The notes: generated from the letters alone by a model not told the origin. A stretch of 64,000 bases of DNA from Bacillota bacterium (GCA_023418475.1 JAEZZO010000027.1:1-64000), one strand, 5' to 3'; shown: positions 26,784 through 36,345, counted from the first letter of the stretch. Numbers and translations: made by a program.

Positions 26784-29387
26784 ATGCTTGCGAAAAAAAT
26801 TGAAGCATATCTATTGGAATTCTTTACGATAGTTGGTATTACCCTTTGTATCCTATTTATTATTACATGTCAGATCAACCGTTTCTATAATTCGCTATAT
26901 ATTAATACCAGCTTACTGATGGCAAGGCATATCTTTTTAATGACCCTTCAGCGTGTTGGTATTTCAATTATGCTTTATACCATGGGAATTGCCTGTATGC
27001 TTTTATGTGCCATATCATATGAAAGTAAGGATTTTTTAAGATGCAGCCGTATCTTTCTTTTGGCATCCGGTTTTGTGGCTTCCATTTGGGATTATGAGTT
27101 TGTATTTTATACGAATCCTCAAAAGGCACTTCTGTGGTCAAGAATTGGAGATGTTTGCCTAATTCTTTTTGTGATTTGCATCTATAATAATTTAATTTCG
27201 CAGTGCAGACCAATCAATGCTCCGCTTCTCATAAAGGCGAATTGCTTATTTGGCTCTATCAGCTCGGTTATAGTGTTTATCTTAAATCAGAAGCAGATGC
27301 TTTTCATATTAAAACTGTTTTGGGGTTATATACTATTTTTCGCGATACTTATCATGGCTGTAATTATTAAGGAGCAGCAGGTCAAGGGAAAACTCATTAA
27401 GGTGATTGGAAAAACGGAGAATGTAATCTTTATTTTATGCAGTCTTTTTTTGTCCTTTATGACATATCTGGTTGCATTTCATAAATTTCAAACACTTACA
27501 AAAGCATATGACTTCTATAAGGACGTACTGCCCTATGGTTTAGTTGTATTCATTATGCTGTTTTTTCTTCAATTTATACAATATCACAGGACAGGACTTT
27601 TGTTTGGCGGGGAAGCTAACCATAAGTTAAGGGAGATAGAAAAATATAAGGAAGAGGTCTCTAACTCACTTATTTCATGCTGTTTTACTCCCATTAATAA
27701 TATGCTTTTTTATAGTCGTAAGTTAATTGAGAATGAAACAACATATAACGAACAGCTGCAAAAGGAAATGCACAGGGGACTGGAAACAGAGATTTACCGA
27801 CTAAAACAACAATTAGTGAATGCTAATTCTTTTCAATTGAAGGAAGTGCGACATGCTCCGTCTATTATGATTAAGATCAATTTACCGTCACTGCTTCATT
27901 ATGCGGGGAAGCTGGTCGCAAGGGAATGGAAGATAAGCAATGCGATTACGCTGCATGTGGATAAGCAGATTGGTTATGTTATGGGAGAGCCTTACTCGCT
28001 GATTCAGGCGATGCAGACTATTTTATCGACTATGTACGACATTCACAAGGCCGGTGAGCCGATGACTATAAACAGTTGGATGCAGGATGATAAGACAATT
28101 GTTCAGATTACCGCTATCATACAGGATAACCAAAATACTCTGGCAAAGCGTATGAAAAAAATTTTGGAGAGTAAGAAGGATATACAGCGTCTGGTTTATG
28201 ATGAGGATATTGCATTATATAATGCAAGAAATAGTCTTCAAAATCATAATGCCAATCCATCGGTTATGCTGAACCGGCAGCAGCCGAATGAAATACTGGT
28301 AACCTATTCTTTAGAAAAATGGGTGGGAGGCAAGGAAAATAATTCCATAAGCAAGCCGGAACAGCAAAAAGAAGATAAGCAGAAAAAGGTAGTACTTCTA
28401 AGTACGTCTACGGAACAAATTGAAATAATGCAGATGTACCTGAAGCACGAGCCGTATACCTTCCACTCCTTTTATACTGAAGAGGATGCAGTGAAATACA
28501 TAGAAAGACATCATAATATCGCAGTAGTTATTATAGGCAATCTGTTTTTCGGATACACGCTCCAGGGGATATGTGAGCGCATCAGGGAAATCTATACGAT
28601 GGAATGTCTGCCGATTCTTGTTGTCTGTCAAAATAAGTATTGGGATATTGATAAAGTGGTATTAGAGAATTTTAATGATATTTTGGTAGAACCCTTTGAA
28701 CAGATGGAGCTAATGCAAAAAATATATTTGCTGGAATCACTTCAGAAATCAGCGGAAGAATCACTGAAAGCAAAAGTTGACTTTCTACAGTCCCAGATGG
28801 ATCCGCATTTTGTATTCAATACATTAAGTTCTATCATGCCTTTATGCATACAGGATCCTCAGAAAGCCTATCAGGTTATGAATGACTTTAGTGATTATCT
28901 GAGGGGAAGACTGTTTCCGAAGGAGCTCCATAATCCAATCCCGATATATGAAGAGATCGATATTGCAGAGGCTTTTTTGTCAATTGAACGGGTACGCTTT
29001 CCTAATAAAATACTATATCAGATTGATACAGATTATAATGAAGAGAATGTTATCCTGCCGCTATTAGTAGAGCCAATTATTGAAAACTGCGTAAAACATG
29101 GCATGAAGCTTAACAGTATACTTCATGTCTATATTGGAATTAAAGAACGGGACGGTTTTGTGTATTTTACGGTTAAAGATGACGGAAAAGGAATGAACAG
29201 GGATCAGCTTAAGAAAATTACATATGAGGAGTATGTAAGCAGCAGATCAATCGGTCTTGCTAATGTAAAGAAAAGACTGATGCTCTATTATCATGAAAGA
29301 ATTTGCATTGTAAGCAGGGAAAATTACGGAACAGAGGTATCCTTTAAAATACCTGCAAACACGTCTATAATTATTTATAAAAACTGA
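26784..29387 (+). CDS. Membrane hybrid histidine kinase: degenerate kinase, pseudo-receiver, then LytS-type kinase
   Basis: The 867-residue protein begins with about eight hydrophobic segments (to about residue 270). A degenerate HisKA/HATPase region follows (about 290-510): the H-box equivalent reads ISCCFTPINNML, with no histidine, while EPYSLIQAMQTIL resembles an N box. Next is a receiver-like fold (533-645) whose acceptor Asp is replaced (VVIIGNLFF) and whose KP motif reads VEPFE. The C-terminal His_kinase domain is intact (MDPHFVFNTLSS, His near 674), as is its ATPase (EPIIENCVKHG, DDGKGM). It pairs with the LytTR regulator 29 bases downstream and should report on the importer's ligand. 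Confidence 0.85.
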   Translation: MLAKKIEAYLLEFFTIVGITLCILFIITCQINRFYNSLYINTSLLMARHIFLMTLQRVGISIMLYTMGIACMLLCAISYESKDFLRCSRIFLLASGFVASIWDYEFVFYTNPQKALLWSRIGDVCLILFVICIYNNLISQCRPINAPLLIKANCLFGSISSVIVFILNQKQMLFILKLFWGYILFFAILIMAVIIKEQQVKGKLIKVIGKTENVIFILCSLFLSFMTYLVAFHKFQTLTKAYDFYKDVLPYGLVVFIMLFFLQFIQYHRTGLLFGGEANHKLREIEKYKEEVSNSLISCCFTPINNMLFYSRKLIENETTYNEQLQKEMHRGLETEIYRLKQQLVNANSFQLKEVRHAPSIMIKINLPSLLHYAGKLVAREWKISNAITLHVDKQIGYVMGEPYSLIQAMQTILSTMYDIHKAGEPMTINSWMQDDKTIVQITAIIQDNQNTLAKRMKKILESKKDIQRLVYDEDIALYNARNSLQNHNANPSVMLNRQQPNEILVTYSLEKWVGGKENNSISKPEQQKEDKQKKVVLLSTSTEQIEIMQMYLKHEPYTFHSFYTEEDAVKYIERHHNIAVVIIGNLFFGYTLQGICERIREIYTMECLPILVVCQNKYWDIDKVVLENFNDILVEPFEQMELMQKIYLLESLQKSAEESLKAKVDFLQSQMDPHFVFNTLSSIMPLCIQDPQKAYQVMNDFSDYLRGRLFPKELHNPIPIYEEIDIAEAFLSIERVRFPNKILYQIDTDYNEENVILPLLVEPIIENCVKHGMKLNSILHVYIGIKERDGFVYFTVKDDGKGMNRDQLKKITYEEYVSSRSIGLANVKKRLMLYYHERICIVSRENYGTEVSFKIPANTSIIIYKN

Positions 29388-29416
29388 TATCGAATAAAGA
29401 TTGGCAGGAAAATCAT

Positions 29417-30178
29417 ATGCAGCATATTTCGACAGTCATAATTGATGATGAACAACTCGTAATTAATAACCTGAAATATCTCCTGAATCAGTTTCCTGAG
29501 GTACAGATTATCTGTGAGACAACAGATCCGTATGAAGCACTAGAGGTAATTAAGATGACACCGGAGATTGATCTGGTGATTTTGGATATCTCCATGCCTA
29601 TACTGGACGGAATGGAGACAGCGAAGCAGATCTACCGCCTTAATCCCTGGATCAAGACAATATTTCTAACAGCGTATGAGGAATATGTGATGGATGCCTT
29701 TCAGGTGAATACGATAGATTATATATTAAAACCAATTACGATGCGTCGGCTGCAAAGAACGATGCATAAGCTGAATGAAATATTAACGCGGGAAAAGCAG
29801 ATGGTTCAAAAAAAGCAGGAGCTTATTAAGGAAAAAGCCGAAGAAAAGATAACTAAATTTGTGGGTTTAAAGAACAATCAATTTTTTGTAATCGATATCA
29901 AGGATGGGTACTATTTGATGGTACAGGAAAGAGAAATTATTCTCTTTACAAAGGAGGATACCTATCTCCTTAAGCATAATATGAATTACTGGGAGGAACA
30001 ACTAAAGCTGCAGGGATGGTTTCGATGCCACAGAGCTTATCTGGTTAATATTAATCATATTAAAACCTTTACTCCGATGTTTAACTCTACCTATAGCATC
30101 CGTATTGAAAATCATAAGGAGGAAATACCGGTTAGCAGATCATATATCCTTCCATTTAAAAATTTACTTGGAATATAA
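29417..30178 (+). CDS. LytTR-family response regulator
   Basis: The 253-residue regulator has a receiver domain (DDEQ near residue 11, acceptor in LVILDISMPILDG near 55-60, LKPIT lysine near 105), a coiled linker (about 120-150, Lys/Glu-rich) and a C-terminal LytTR DNA-binding domain (WFRCHRAYLVNINHI near 205). It is the partner of the adjacent LytS-type kinase and probably regulates the importer operon and the diesterase gene. Confidence 0.92.
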   Translation: MQHISTVIIDDEQLVINNLKYLLNQFPEVQIICETTDPYEALEVIKMTPEIDLVILDISMPILDGMETAKQIYRLNPWIKTIFLTAYEEYVMDAFQVNTIDYILKPITMRRLQRTMHKLNEILTREKQMVQKKQELIKEKAEEKITKFVGLKNNQFFVIDIKDGYYLMVQEREIILFTKEDTYLLKHNMNYWEEQLKLQGWFRCHRAYLVNINHIKTFTPMFNSTYSIRIENHKEEIPVSRSYILPFKNLLGI

Positions 30179-30198
30179 AGAAACAGGAGATGAATAAG

Positions 30199-30927
30199 AT
30201 GACTAAAATACTGGGACACAGAGGCTTTGCCGGAATTTACCCGGAAAACACTATGCTTGCATTCCGGAAGGCTTATGAAAGTGGCTGCGATGGAATAGAG
30301 CTGGATGTGCAGACAACAAAGGATTATGAGGTGGTAATTATTCATGATGAAGACATACAAAGAACGACGGATGGCATCGGGATGATTAAGGATTATACCC
30401 TGAAGGAGTTAAGACAGTTTAATGCGGGTGTCCATTATCAAGAAGGCAACGAGTTCCACCCTATACCAACACTGAAGGAATATATGGAGTGGGCTTGTCA
30501 TAAAGATATCCTAACAAACATTGAACTCAAGAACAGTGTATATTATTACAATAATCTGGAAAATGATGTGCTCAATCTTATAAGAGAATTTCAACTGGAG
30601 GGTAAAATACTTCTGTCTTCCTTTAATCATGCATCGATTTTAAAATGTAAACAATTAAATTCCAAAATACCTGTCGGTTTTCTGATTGACGGATGTATCG
30701 GAAATGCGGGAGTTTATGCAAGGAAGATGGGTGTTGAGTGTATGCATCCGTATTTTGCGGCTCTCACCGGGGAGGAAATACAGATCTGCAAAGAGCAGAA
30801 GATCAGAATAAACACCTGGACTGTTAATGAGGAGGAAGATATGAAGAGGCTTGTTAGCGCCGGAGTTGATATGATTATAACAGATTTTCCGGATCGGGGG
30901 AAAAAGGTAGTATCAGAGTTTTCTTAG
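30199..30927 (+). CDS. Glycerophosphodiester phosphodiesterase (GlpQ/UgpQ family)
   Basis: The 242-residue enzyme shows the GDPD motifs HRGFAGIYPENT (residues 7-18), ELDVQ (metal ligand Glu/Asp), HD (VVIIHDEDIQRTTDG) and NIELK. It hydrolyses glycerophosphodiesters to glycerol-3-phosphate and an alcohol. No signal peptide is present, so it is cytoplasmic, like UgpQ. ATG 30199, nine bases after AGGAG, is preferred over 30190, which abuts the ribosome site. Its place at the end of an importer-regulator run supports uptake of deacylated phospholipid headgroups. A bidirectional terminator follows. Confidence 0.92.
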   Translation: MTKILGHRGFAGIYPENTMLAFRKAYESGCDGIELDVQTTKDYEVVIIHDEDIQRTTDGIGMIKDYTLKELRQFNAGVHYQEGNEFHPIPTLKEYMEWACHKDILTNIELKNSVYYYNNLENDVLNLIREFQLEGKILLSSFNHASILKCKQLNSKIPVGFLIDGCIGNAGVYARKMGVECMHPYFAALTGEEIQICKEQKIRINTWTVNEEEDMKRLVSAGVDMIITDFPDRGKKVVSEFS

Positions 30928-31073
30928 AAGAATATGATTAATTCCAGAACTGACCTTATCTATTCTTTTTCGGATTCTTTAAAGATAGATGTGAAAAAGA
31001 CAGCAATTGTACTTATGAGGAAACAAGGAAAGCAGCTGTTATCTTTGTCCTGCGCAGGAGTAATATAAAATAA

Positions 31074-31113
31074 AAAATGCGGTGATATTGCATTGAAAAT
31101 ATCACCGCATTTT
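31074..31113. terminator. Bidirectional terminator between convergent genes
   Basis: A 16-bp perfect stem (AAAATGCGGTGATATT and complement) with an 8-base loop carries an A-run before and a T-run after, so it can stop transcription from both sides. Confidence 0.9.
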
Positions 31114-31145
31114 TTTTATTGACCGTTACAAAGTATTTTACCGGA

Positions 31146-32357
31146 TTAGTGGAAGCTTGTAATTACCTTACCGGTGTTATCAGCTACAAACCATTGAATG
31201 TCCATATAATGTCCGCGCCAGCCATACCCTGGTTCATTATAGTTAATTGTTTCAACACTGATTAGCAGATAGTCACCAAGCTTTTTGACAGCTGCGCTGT
31301 AGGATAAGCCTTTTTTCTGCTTAAAAGGGATGGTAATAAAATTATTCACAAGATCTTTCTTATTTGTGCCGGAGGTAAATTGTGATACAACAATTGACTT
31401 CTGGTTCACCGGTTTCCCAGAATAGGTCTTCTCATTTAGCACATGATAGGACTCGGTGTCAGATAATTTGCAGGTGAATTTTGTAATCTTTCCTGTCTTA
31501 GTATTATATGTGGAAAAGGCGTCACTCTTCTCCATTACACTAAAAAATATATCATCATCATTATGTGCAATAACTTGCTCATACATATTTTTATTAATGA
31601 CGGTTTTCTTATTCGTGGCGGGATCAATTTTAACCAGCACTCCGTACCAGTAATTTCCGCTGCCCTGTAAGGTACCATATTGATAATAGAGATTATTATT
31701 TATTTCTGCCAGATCCGATACATATACAATATAATTGGAATAAAGAAGCTTATCAACAGCCTGAGTATCCCGTAAGGTTAATTTTGTTTCATCTGATTTC
31801 ATAGAATATAAATTCACCTTATATTTTGAAGTAGAATATTGGCTGAAATATAAGGTGTTATCAATGGCTTTTACATATGTAAAGGTAGTATCTGATTTCA
31901 CAATCAAGGTACCTTTTTCTGCATCAAAGCTTTTTTTATACAAACGACACTGCGTGTCAGTTAATACGGTATAAAAAATACCGTTTTGATCAACGTAGGT
32001 AAGAATACCATAGCAGATCTTCGTATTAGTTTCACCTTGTATATCAACAGAGTAAATGGCATTCTTATTATTCTCGGCGCAAGTGTAATAGATCTTTCCA
32101 TCATAATAGAGAATATTTGAAATATAATTTTTTGATGAAATAATAACAGTTTCTTCCCCGGTAGCAGTAAGCAGCTTGCAAATGGAAGAGGCATTAGTAT
32201 TTTCCGATGTCTTTACATAATAAATAGCACCGTCTTCTTCTAGCATTGCATTATAGCGGTATACCAGCTGTCTGTCAGCAGCATAGCCTCTATCGGGTGG
32301 TAATATGGTTAGTAACATAATTGAAACCAGTAAGAAAAAAATTATTTTCTTTTTCAT
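31146..32357 (-). CDS. Secreted beta-propeller-like protein (DUF5050-like)
   Basis: The 403-residue product has a signal peptide (residues 1-25, FFLLVSIMLLTILP, then GYAAD cleavage site) and several repeats of the pattern IYYxxxxxxxxIYSVDIxG and LYFSQYSxxxYKVNLYSMKSD, as in DUF5050-type propellers. It has no lipobox, LPXTG or catalytic motif that I recognise, so it is probably secreted and binds a ligand or surface polymer. The ATG at 32357 follows repeat-derived AATGAGGAAAAT; the upstream in-frame extension is repeat sequence. Confidence 0.7.
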   Translation of the reverse strand: MKKKIIFFLLVSIMLLTILPPDRGYAADRQLVYRYNAMLEEDGAIYYVKTSENTNASSICKLLTATGEETVIISSKNYISNILYYDGKIYYTCAENNKNAIYSVDIQGETNTKICYGILTYVDQNGIFYTVLTDTQCRLYKKSFDAEKGTLIVKSDTTFTYVKAIDNTLYFSQYSTSKYKVNLYSMKSDETKLTLRDTQAVDKLLYSNYIVYVSDLAEINNNLYYQYGTLQGSGNYWYGVLVKIDPATNKKTVINKNMYEQVIAHNDDDIFFSVMEKSDAFSTYNTKTGKITKFTCKLSDTESYHVLNEKTYSGKPVNQKSIVVSQFTSGTNKKDLVNNFITIPFKQKKGLSYSAAVKKLGDYLLISVETINYNEPGYGWRGHYMDIQWFVADNTGKVITSFH

Positions 32358-32460
32358 ATTTTCCTCATTTCTGCGCTGCTTTTTATGTATTCTAAGCTTG
32401 TGTGCGCAGCGCGGGCACAAACTTCCGAAGAGATTTTTCTTTCATTTTTACACTTATGAT
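32358..32460 (-). repeat. Leader repeat copy LR4, upstream of the propeller gene
   Basis: On the minus strand the order is AAGTTTGTGCCCGCGC, then GCGCACACAAGCTT, then AGCGCAGAAATGAGGAAAAT and the start codon. The last block equals the gene-proximal end of the copies at 20640 and 62948; the upstream part is diverged. Confidence 0.7.
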
Positions 32461-32550
32461 GCCGCTAAGCGAAAACTCAGATAATTAACGTTAATTTTCT
32501 TTTAGTTTAAATAAATTATAATCTATTTATTTTTTATAATCAAGCCCAAG

Positions 32551-32614
32551 TTATTGTTACGGTTTACTTGCCGGATACAAAGCAATGGATTGTGACATAC
32601 CTGTGAACAGTAAT
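32551..32614 (-). repeat. Short palindromic repeat, family B, copy 4
   Basis: Read on the minus strand it contains TTACTGTTCACAGGTATGTC and AATCCATTGCT, then TATCCGGCAAGTAAACC. It matches the left half of the family; the AAGTACTT centre is diverged. Confidence 0.55.
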
Positions 32615-32711
32615 CAAATATTTAATCAGGATAAAAAACTTTATATTCAACAAAAATTAATTTTTACATACCATATATTATAATAAATAGTAGATCAGTA
32701 TGGGTGATTTT

Positions 32712-33290
32712 ATGGTATCGAAGCAGTGTAATGGAAAAGGAAACTGTGTAATTCATGTAGAGAATGCTTTCATTAAAAATGTCGAAAAAATAAAAAATAC
32801 AGGATATGTAACAATATCATATCGTGATATGGGTGAGATAAATATGCTTCATGAAAGATATGTAATCTTATTGGTTAGTCATGATACTGAAATACAAAAT
32901 CAATATGGAGAAAAGATGAATTTTCGTGATTTGGAAAAGGGCATGACAATTGATGCAGATTTTTCACAAGCCATGACAGCGTCCATTCCACCACAGACTC
33001 GGGCTTATAAAATAGTTGTGCAGAATATAGAAAAATCTACTTTTACAAAAGTGGGAAGTATTATCGTCGTTGATGCGGAGAATAACTTTATTATAACAGG
33101 AAAAGCGGATGATATTTACAGCCAGATACGGTTTAATATTGCTCCGGTTACTGTGATTCTGGATCGAAGGGGTAGAAACATTCCTTTAGAGCGTTTGCGG
33201 CCAGGTCAGATAATCAGGGTGGAACATGCTGCAGCTATGACTTTTAGTATCCCACCTCAGACAACAGCATATCGCATTCAGGTAATATAG
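32712..33290 (+). CDS. Uncharacterised protein with an internal duplication
   Basis: The 192-residue product is built of two similar halves. Each ends in a near-identical block: MTASIPPQTRAYKIVV (residues about 87-102) and MTFSIPPQTTAYRIQVI (176-192), preceded by FRDLEKGMTIDADF and LERLRPGQIIRVEH respectively. The halves look like small beta-barrel domains. No signal peptide or membrane segment is seen, so it is cytoplasmic or spore-associated. The name of the family is unknown to me. ATG 32712 is chosen over 32700 because a GGGTG lies five bases before it; both are weak. Confidence 0.65.
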   Translation: MVSKQCNGKGNCVIHVENAFIKNVEKIKNTGYVTISYRDMGEINMLHERYVILLVSHDTEIQNQYGEKMNFRDLEKGMTIDADFSQAMTASIPPQTRAYKIVVQNIEKSTFTKVGSIIVVDAENNFIITGKADDIYSQIRFNIAPVTVILDRRGRNIPLERLRPGQIIRVEHAAAMTFSIPPQTTAYRIQVI

Positions 33291-33610
33291 ATGGAAGCTT
33301 ATGCCGGAACACGGTGATGCAGAAATAGGTTCATTTGCAAAACGTTACCGATTAGTTTATCATAGGAATAACAAACCATAAAATATCAAGCAGGAGGAAA
33401 TGCTTATTTGCATACATCCGTGTAATCTGTGCATGTGGGTAAGCATGTTCTTCTATTCCTGCCAAGATAAAGTACGCGAAACATGCATTCAATCAATTAT
33501 GTTACAATTCATACAAGGAATTCATAACAAATATTCTAAGCCGTTGCGCAGCAGGAAGATCAGTGATAATATGGAGACACACACGATAATACGCAGGAAT
33601 GAGGTAAAAG
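33291..33610. other. Intergenic stretch with a partial leader repeat at its end
   Basis: The last 26 bases (from ACGCAGGAATGAGG to the start codon) match the gene-proximal end of the leader repeat family. The rest shows no supported gene, although an AGGAGG occurs at 33392 with no credible reading frame behind it. Confidence 0.5.
33585..33610 (+). repeat. Leader repeat copy LR5 (partial), ribosome site of the esterase
   Basis: ACGCAGGAATGAGGTAAAAG precedes the start codon exactly as ATGCGCAGGAATGAGGAAAAT does before 20666 and 62974. The hairpin part is not recognisable here. Confidence 0.45.
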
Positions 33611-34735
33611 ATGAGAGAAAATACGAAATTAAAATCATATCAGTTAACCGAATTAAGCAGCCTGAAAGTATACGGAAGAACTACAGGCTGCCTGTCTCCG
33701 TTAACCATGTTCTGGACAGGAACTGCACTGGAGCTAAATGTGACCGGTTCGGAATTATGGATTGAAGTAGAAGCTGATTATGAGATATATGAACCATGGA
33801 TCAGTATACTGATTAATTCCGTACCGGTTGGCAGACAGATGATTACTGCCGGAAAACACTGGATCTGTGTTTTTCGTACCATGAATGATAAAAACATTAA
33901 AAATGTTCGTATTATTAAAGATGTACAAGCAATGAGTGCTGACCCGGAATGTTGTCTGCAGATACATACTGTCAAATCAGATGGTGAATTTATGCCAATA
34001 GAAGAAAAACCATGTAAAATAGAATTTATCGGGGACAGTATTACCTCTGGGGAAGGTGCAATTGGGGCTAAGACGGAGGAAGACTGGATACCTATGTGGT
34101 TCAGTGCAATTAATAATTATGCTTATATGACTGCCCAGGTTCTTAATGCGGACTACCGGATTATTTCACAAAGCGGATGGGGTGTCTATACTAGCTGGGA
34201 TAATAACCCGCATGGCAATATTCCGGATTATTACGAGAAAGTTTGTGGGCTCCTTACCGGAGAAAAAAATCAGGCACTCGGCGCTTTTGACGAAAATAAT
34301 TTCATTATATGGCAACCGGATTTCATTGTTGTTAATCTTGGAACGAATGATGCAGGTGCTTTCAATAATCCGAAATGGACAGATGAAGCCACCGGGGAGA
34401 GCCATCAGCAAAGGTTAATGGAGGATGGTTCCTTTCACAAGGAGGATCTGAGAGCCTTTATCAATGCGGCGGAAAAATTCTTGAAAAGGCTTAGAAACTG
34501 CAATCATAATGCCTATATTATCTGGGCATATGGAATGATTGGTGATTGCATGCTTCCTGCTATTCGCAGTGCAATAGAGGAGTATAGACAGGAGACAGGG
34601 GATAAAAAGGTATCCCTGTTAAAGCTTCCGGATACAACGATGGAGACAATCGGTGCAAGACAACATCCGGGCAAGCTGGCTCATCAGGCTGCAGCAAAGG
34701 AACTAATAGATTATATAAGAAATCTTATATCATAA
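33611..34735 (+). CDS. SGNH-hydrolase esterase, CE2 acetyl-xylan-esterase-like
   Basis: The 374-residue protein has the CE2 two-domain plan: an N-terminal jelly-roll (residues about 10-130) and a C-terminal SGNH hydrolase. Visible motifs are block I FIGDSITSGEG (Ser near residue 145), the Gly-containing QSGWGVYTSW, block III LGTNDAG (Asn) and a C-terminal HPG (QHPGKLAH) supplying the catalytic His. CE2 enzymes remove acetyl groups from sugars of plant polysaccharides. There is no signal peptide, so it probably deacetylates imported oligosaccharides in the cytoplasm, perhaps together with the LplBCA-like importer. Confidence 0.85.
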   Translation: MRENTKLKSYQLTELSSLKVYGRTTGCLSPLTMFWTGTALELNVTGSELWIEVEADYEIYEPWISILINSVPVGRQMITAGKHWICVFRTMNDKNIKNVRIIKDVQAMSADPECCLQIHTVKSDGEFMPIEEKPCKIEFIGDSITSGEGAIGAKTEEDWIPMWFSAINNYAYMTAQVLNADYRIISQSGWGVYTSWDNNPHGNIPDYYEKVCGLLTGEKNQALGAFDENNFIIWQPDFIVVNLGTNDAGAFNNPKWTDEATGESHQQRLMEDGSFHKEDLRAFINAAEKFLKRLRNCNHNAYIIWAYGMIGDCMLPAIRSAIEEYRQETGDKKVSLLKLPDTTMETIGARQHPGKLAHQAAAKELIDYIRNLIS

Positions 34736-34754
34736 ATTAGAATAAAAATATTAA

Positions 34755-34830
34755 CAAAAAGAGACTGCTATAAGAATAAGATACACATCATATAAAAATG
34801 TGTGTTGCTTTTTCTTACAGCAGTCTTTTT
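34755..34830. terminator. Bidirectional terminator between the esterase and exporter genes
   Basis: AGACTGCTATAAGAA pairs with TTCTTACAGCAGTCT (one mismatch) around a loop that itself contains a small ACACAT/ATGTGT hairpin; an A-run precedes and TTTTT follows. Confidence 0.75.
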
Positions 34831-34918
34831 ATCCATAGCAAAAACACGAACCTTATCGGATGCTTTATATTTTTACTATTTACCCGGTTTGACGCTCAAA
34901 TATAAGGTTTCAGGTAAT

Positions 34919-36256
34919 TTAAGGATTATTCTTTATTATATTTCCAATCATTTTTAAGCTTGGCTTCTGGCCGCTGTATAGAATTAACCCTTTATATATT
35001 CTACCTGAGAGCATAATGAACAATACCGCAAAGATTGCAATAATGGCTAATGCCAAAACACCTTCCCCAAGACCAATGGTACCTGTAATCAAATCTGAAG
35101 GTACACAGAAGGGTGCCGTAAAAGGAATGTATCGGCACACCTTAACTAATCCGTAATTGCCGGAAAGTGGAGGAAAATAAACAAGCATCCAGCTGATCAT
35201 TACCGGAAATACAAACAGTGACTGTGTGGAGGTGGCATCCTCCGGTTTGGAAACCATGCATCCTGCAAGACCGGCAATAACACAGTAGAATAAAAAGCCG
35301 ACACAGAAGAATAGGATTGCAAGGAGAATGGAAGGAGCAGAGAGTGCTGTTCCTCCGATATTATCCTTAAAGAAATTTATAACAGTAATCACGGAGTTCT
35401 GATAGTCGGGATAAATGGCATGGGCAATTGCATTTCCACCGTATAAACCTACAAAACAGGCAATGATCCAGGTTACAAACTGCGCAAGAGCCATGGACGT
35501 AACAGCCAGTATTTTGCCGGTGAGCAAAGCATAGGGATGGATAGAGGTCAGGAGCGTTTCCATCAGTTTTGAGGTTTTTTCGTTTGAAACGGATTTACTG
35601 ATTGTCTGACCATACAGGATCAGCATCATGTAAAGCATGAAGCTGAATAGCATAGGGGCCACCAGTTTAATAACAAAAGCTAATTTGTTTGAACTCTCTC
35701 CGATGTCTGTATACGAGGTAACCTCCGGCGTAAGGAATGCTTGAAGCTGCTCCTGACTTAAACCGGACTGCAGCAGCTTATTTGTTTTGAATGCATCAGA
35801 AAGAACAGTAAGAAGATCATTTGCCTGGTTTTTCGTAATGTTTGAGTTTGACGGAATTACTGCCTCCATCTGATATGCATCATCTGAAAAAGTTATTATA
35901 ACAGCGATGGAACTGTTACCCTCTGAGGAAGCCTTCTTAATAACATCCTCGCGGGTTTGATCAGTTACCGTTACATAATTAATATTTTTAAAGGTATCCT
36001 TACTCAGTTCAGGATTTAGGTTCTTATAATCAGTTGCCTGTATTCCGCTTTGATCCAGTATAAATACAGATTTTATCGGAGAGATCTCATCTGCCTTCTT
36101 TTGATCCGGTTTTGCAACAAGGATATTTGCGGTTACGATAGCACCTATGATAATCAGTGCGATTAAGATGGTTACCAGTTTATAGCCGACACCCTTTGCA
36201 GACTGGCGGAAGGTAAAGCCATATACAGTCGTCCATCCTCTGAAATTCTGTTTCAT
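34919..36256 (-). CDS. ABC-2 exporter permease, NatB/YhaP type
   Basis: The 445-residue protein has one N-terminal helix (about 20-42), an extracellular region of about 140 residues, and six helices from about 205 to 425, the NatB/YhaP layout. It is the third gene of an ATPase-permease-permease set. A leader repeat separates it from the second permease. The ATG at 36256 follows GGGGAAT; the in-frame ATG at 36268 is part of the repeat. Exporters of this group handle sodium or peptides; the substrate here is open. Confidence 0.82.
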   Translation of the reverse strand: MKQNFRGWTTVYGFTFRQSAKGVGYKLVTILIALIIIGAIVTANILVAKPDQKKADEISPIKSVFILDQSGIQATDYKNLNPELSKDTFKNINYVTVTDQTREDVIKKASSEGNSSIAVIITFSDDAYQMEAVIPSNSNITKNQANDLLTVLSDAFKTNKLLQSGLSQEQLQAFLTPEVTSYTDIGESSNKLAFVIKLVAPMLFSFMLYMMLILYGQTISKSVSNEKTSKLMETLLTSIHPYALLTGKILAVTSMALAQFVTWIIACFVGLYGGNAIAHAIYPDYQNSVITVINFFKDNIGGTALSAPSILLAILFFCVGFLFYCVIAGLAGCMVSKPEDATSTQSLFVFPVMISWMLVYFPPLSGNYGLVKVCRYIPFTAPFCVPSDLITGTIGLGEGVLALAIIAIFAVLFIMLSGRIYKGLILYSGQKPSLKMIGNIIKNNP

Positions 36257-36345
36257 GATATTCCCCATTTCTGCGCTGCAATTTTGACACTTATAAAGCT
36301 TACGTATGATCGGTCTGTGTGCAGCACGGACACAAACCGGCTTCT
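36257..36345 (-). repeat. Leader repeat copy LR6, between two exporter permease genes
   Basis: On the minus strand: CGGTTTGTGTCCGTGCTGC with ACACAGACCG, then TTGCAGCGCAGAAATGGGGAA before the start codon. It is a diverged copy, recognisable by the GTTTGTG...GCAC pairing and the terminal CGCAGAAATGGGGAA block. Confidence 0.6.

Noticed and set aside
33400..33765. Frame of 121 codons upstream of and overlapping the CE2 esterase, with AGGAGG just before its ATG
   Set aside because: The AGGAGG is only two bases from the ATG, the product has no domain-like composition, and most of it is the esterase gene and the leader repeat read in another frame.
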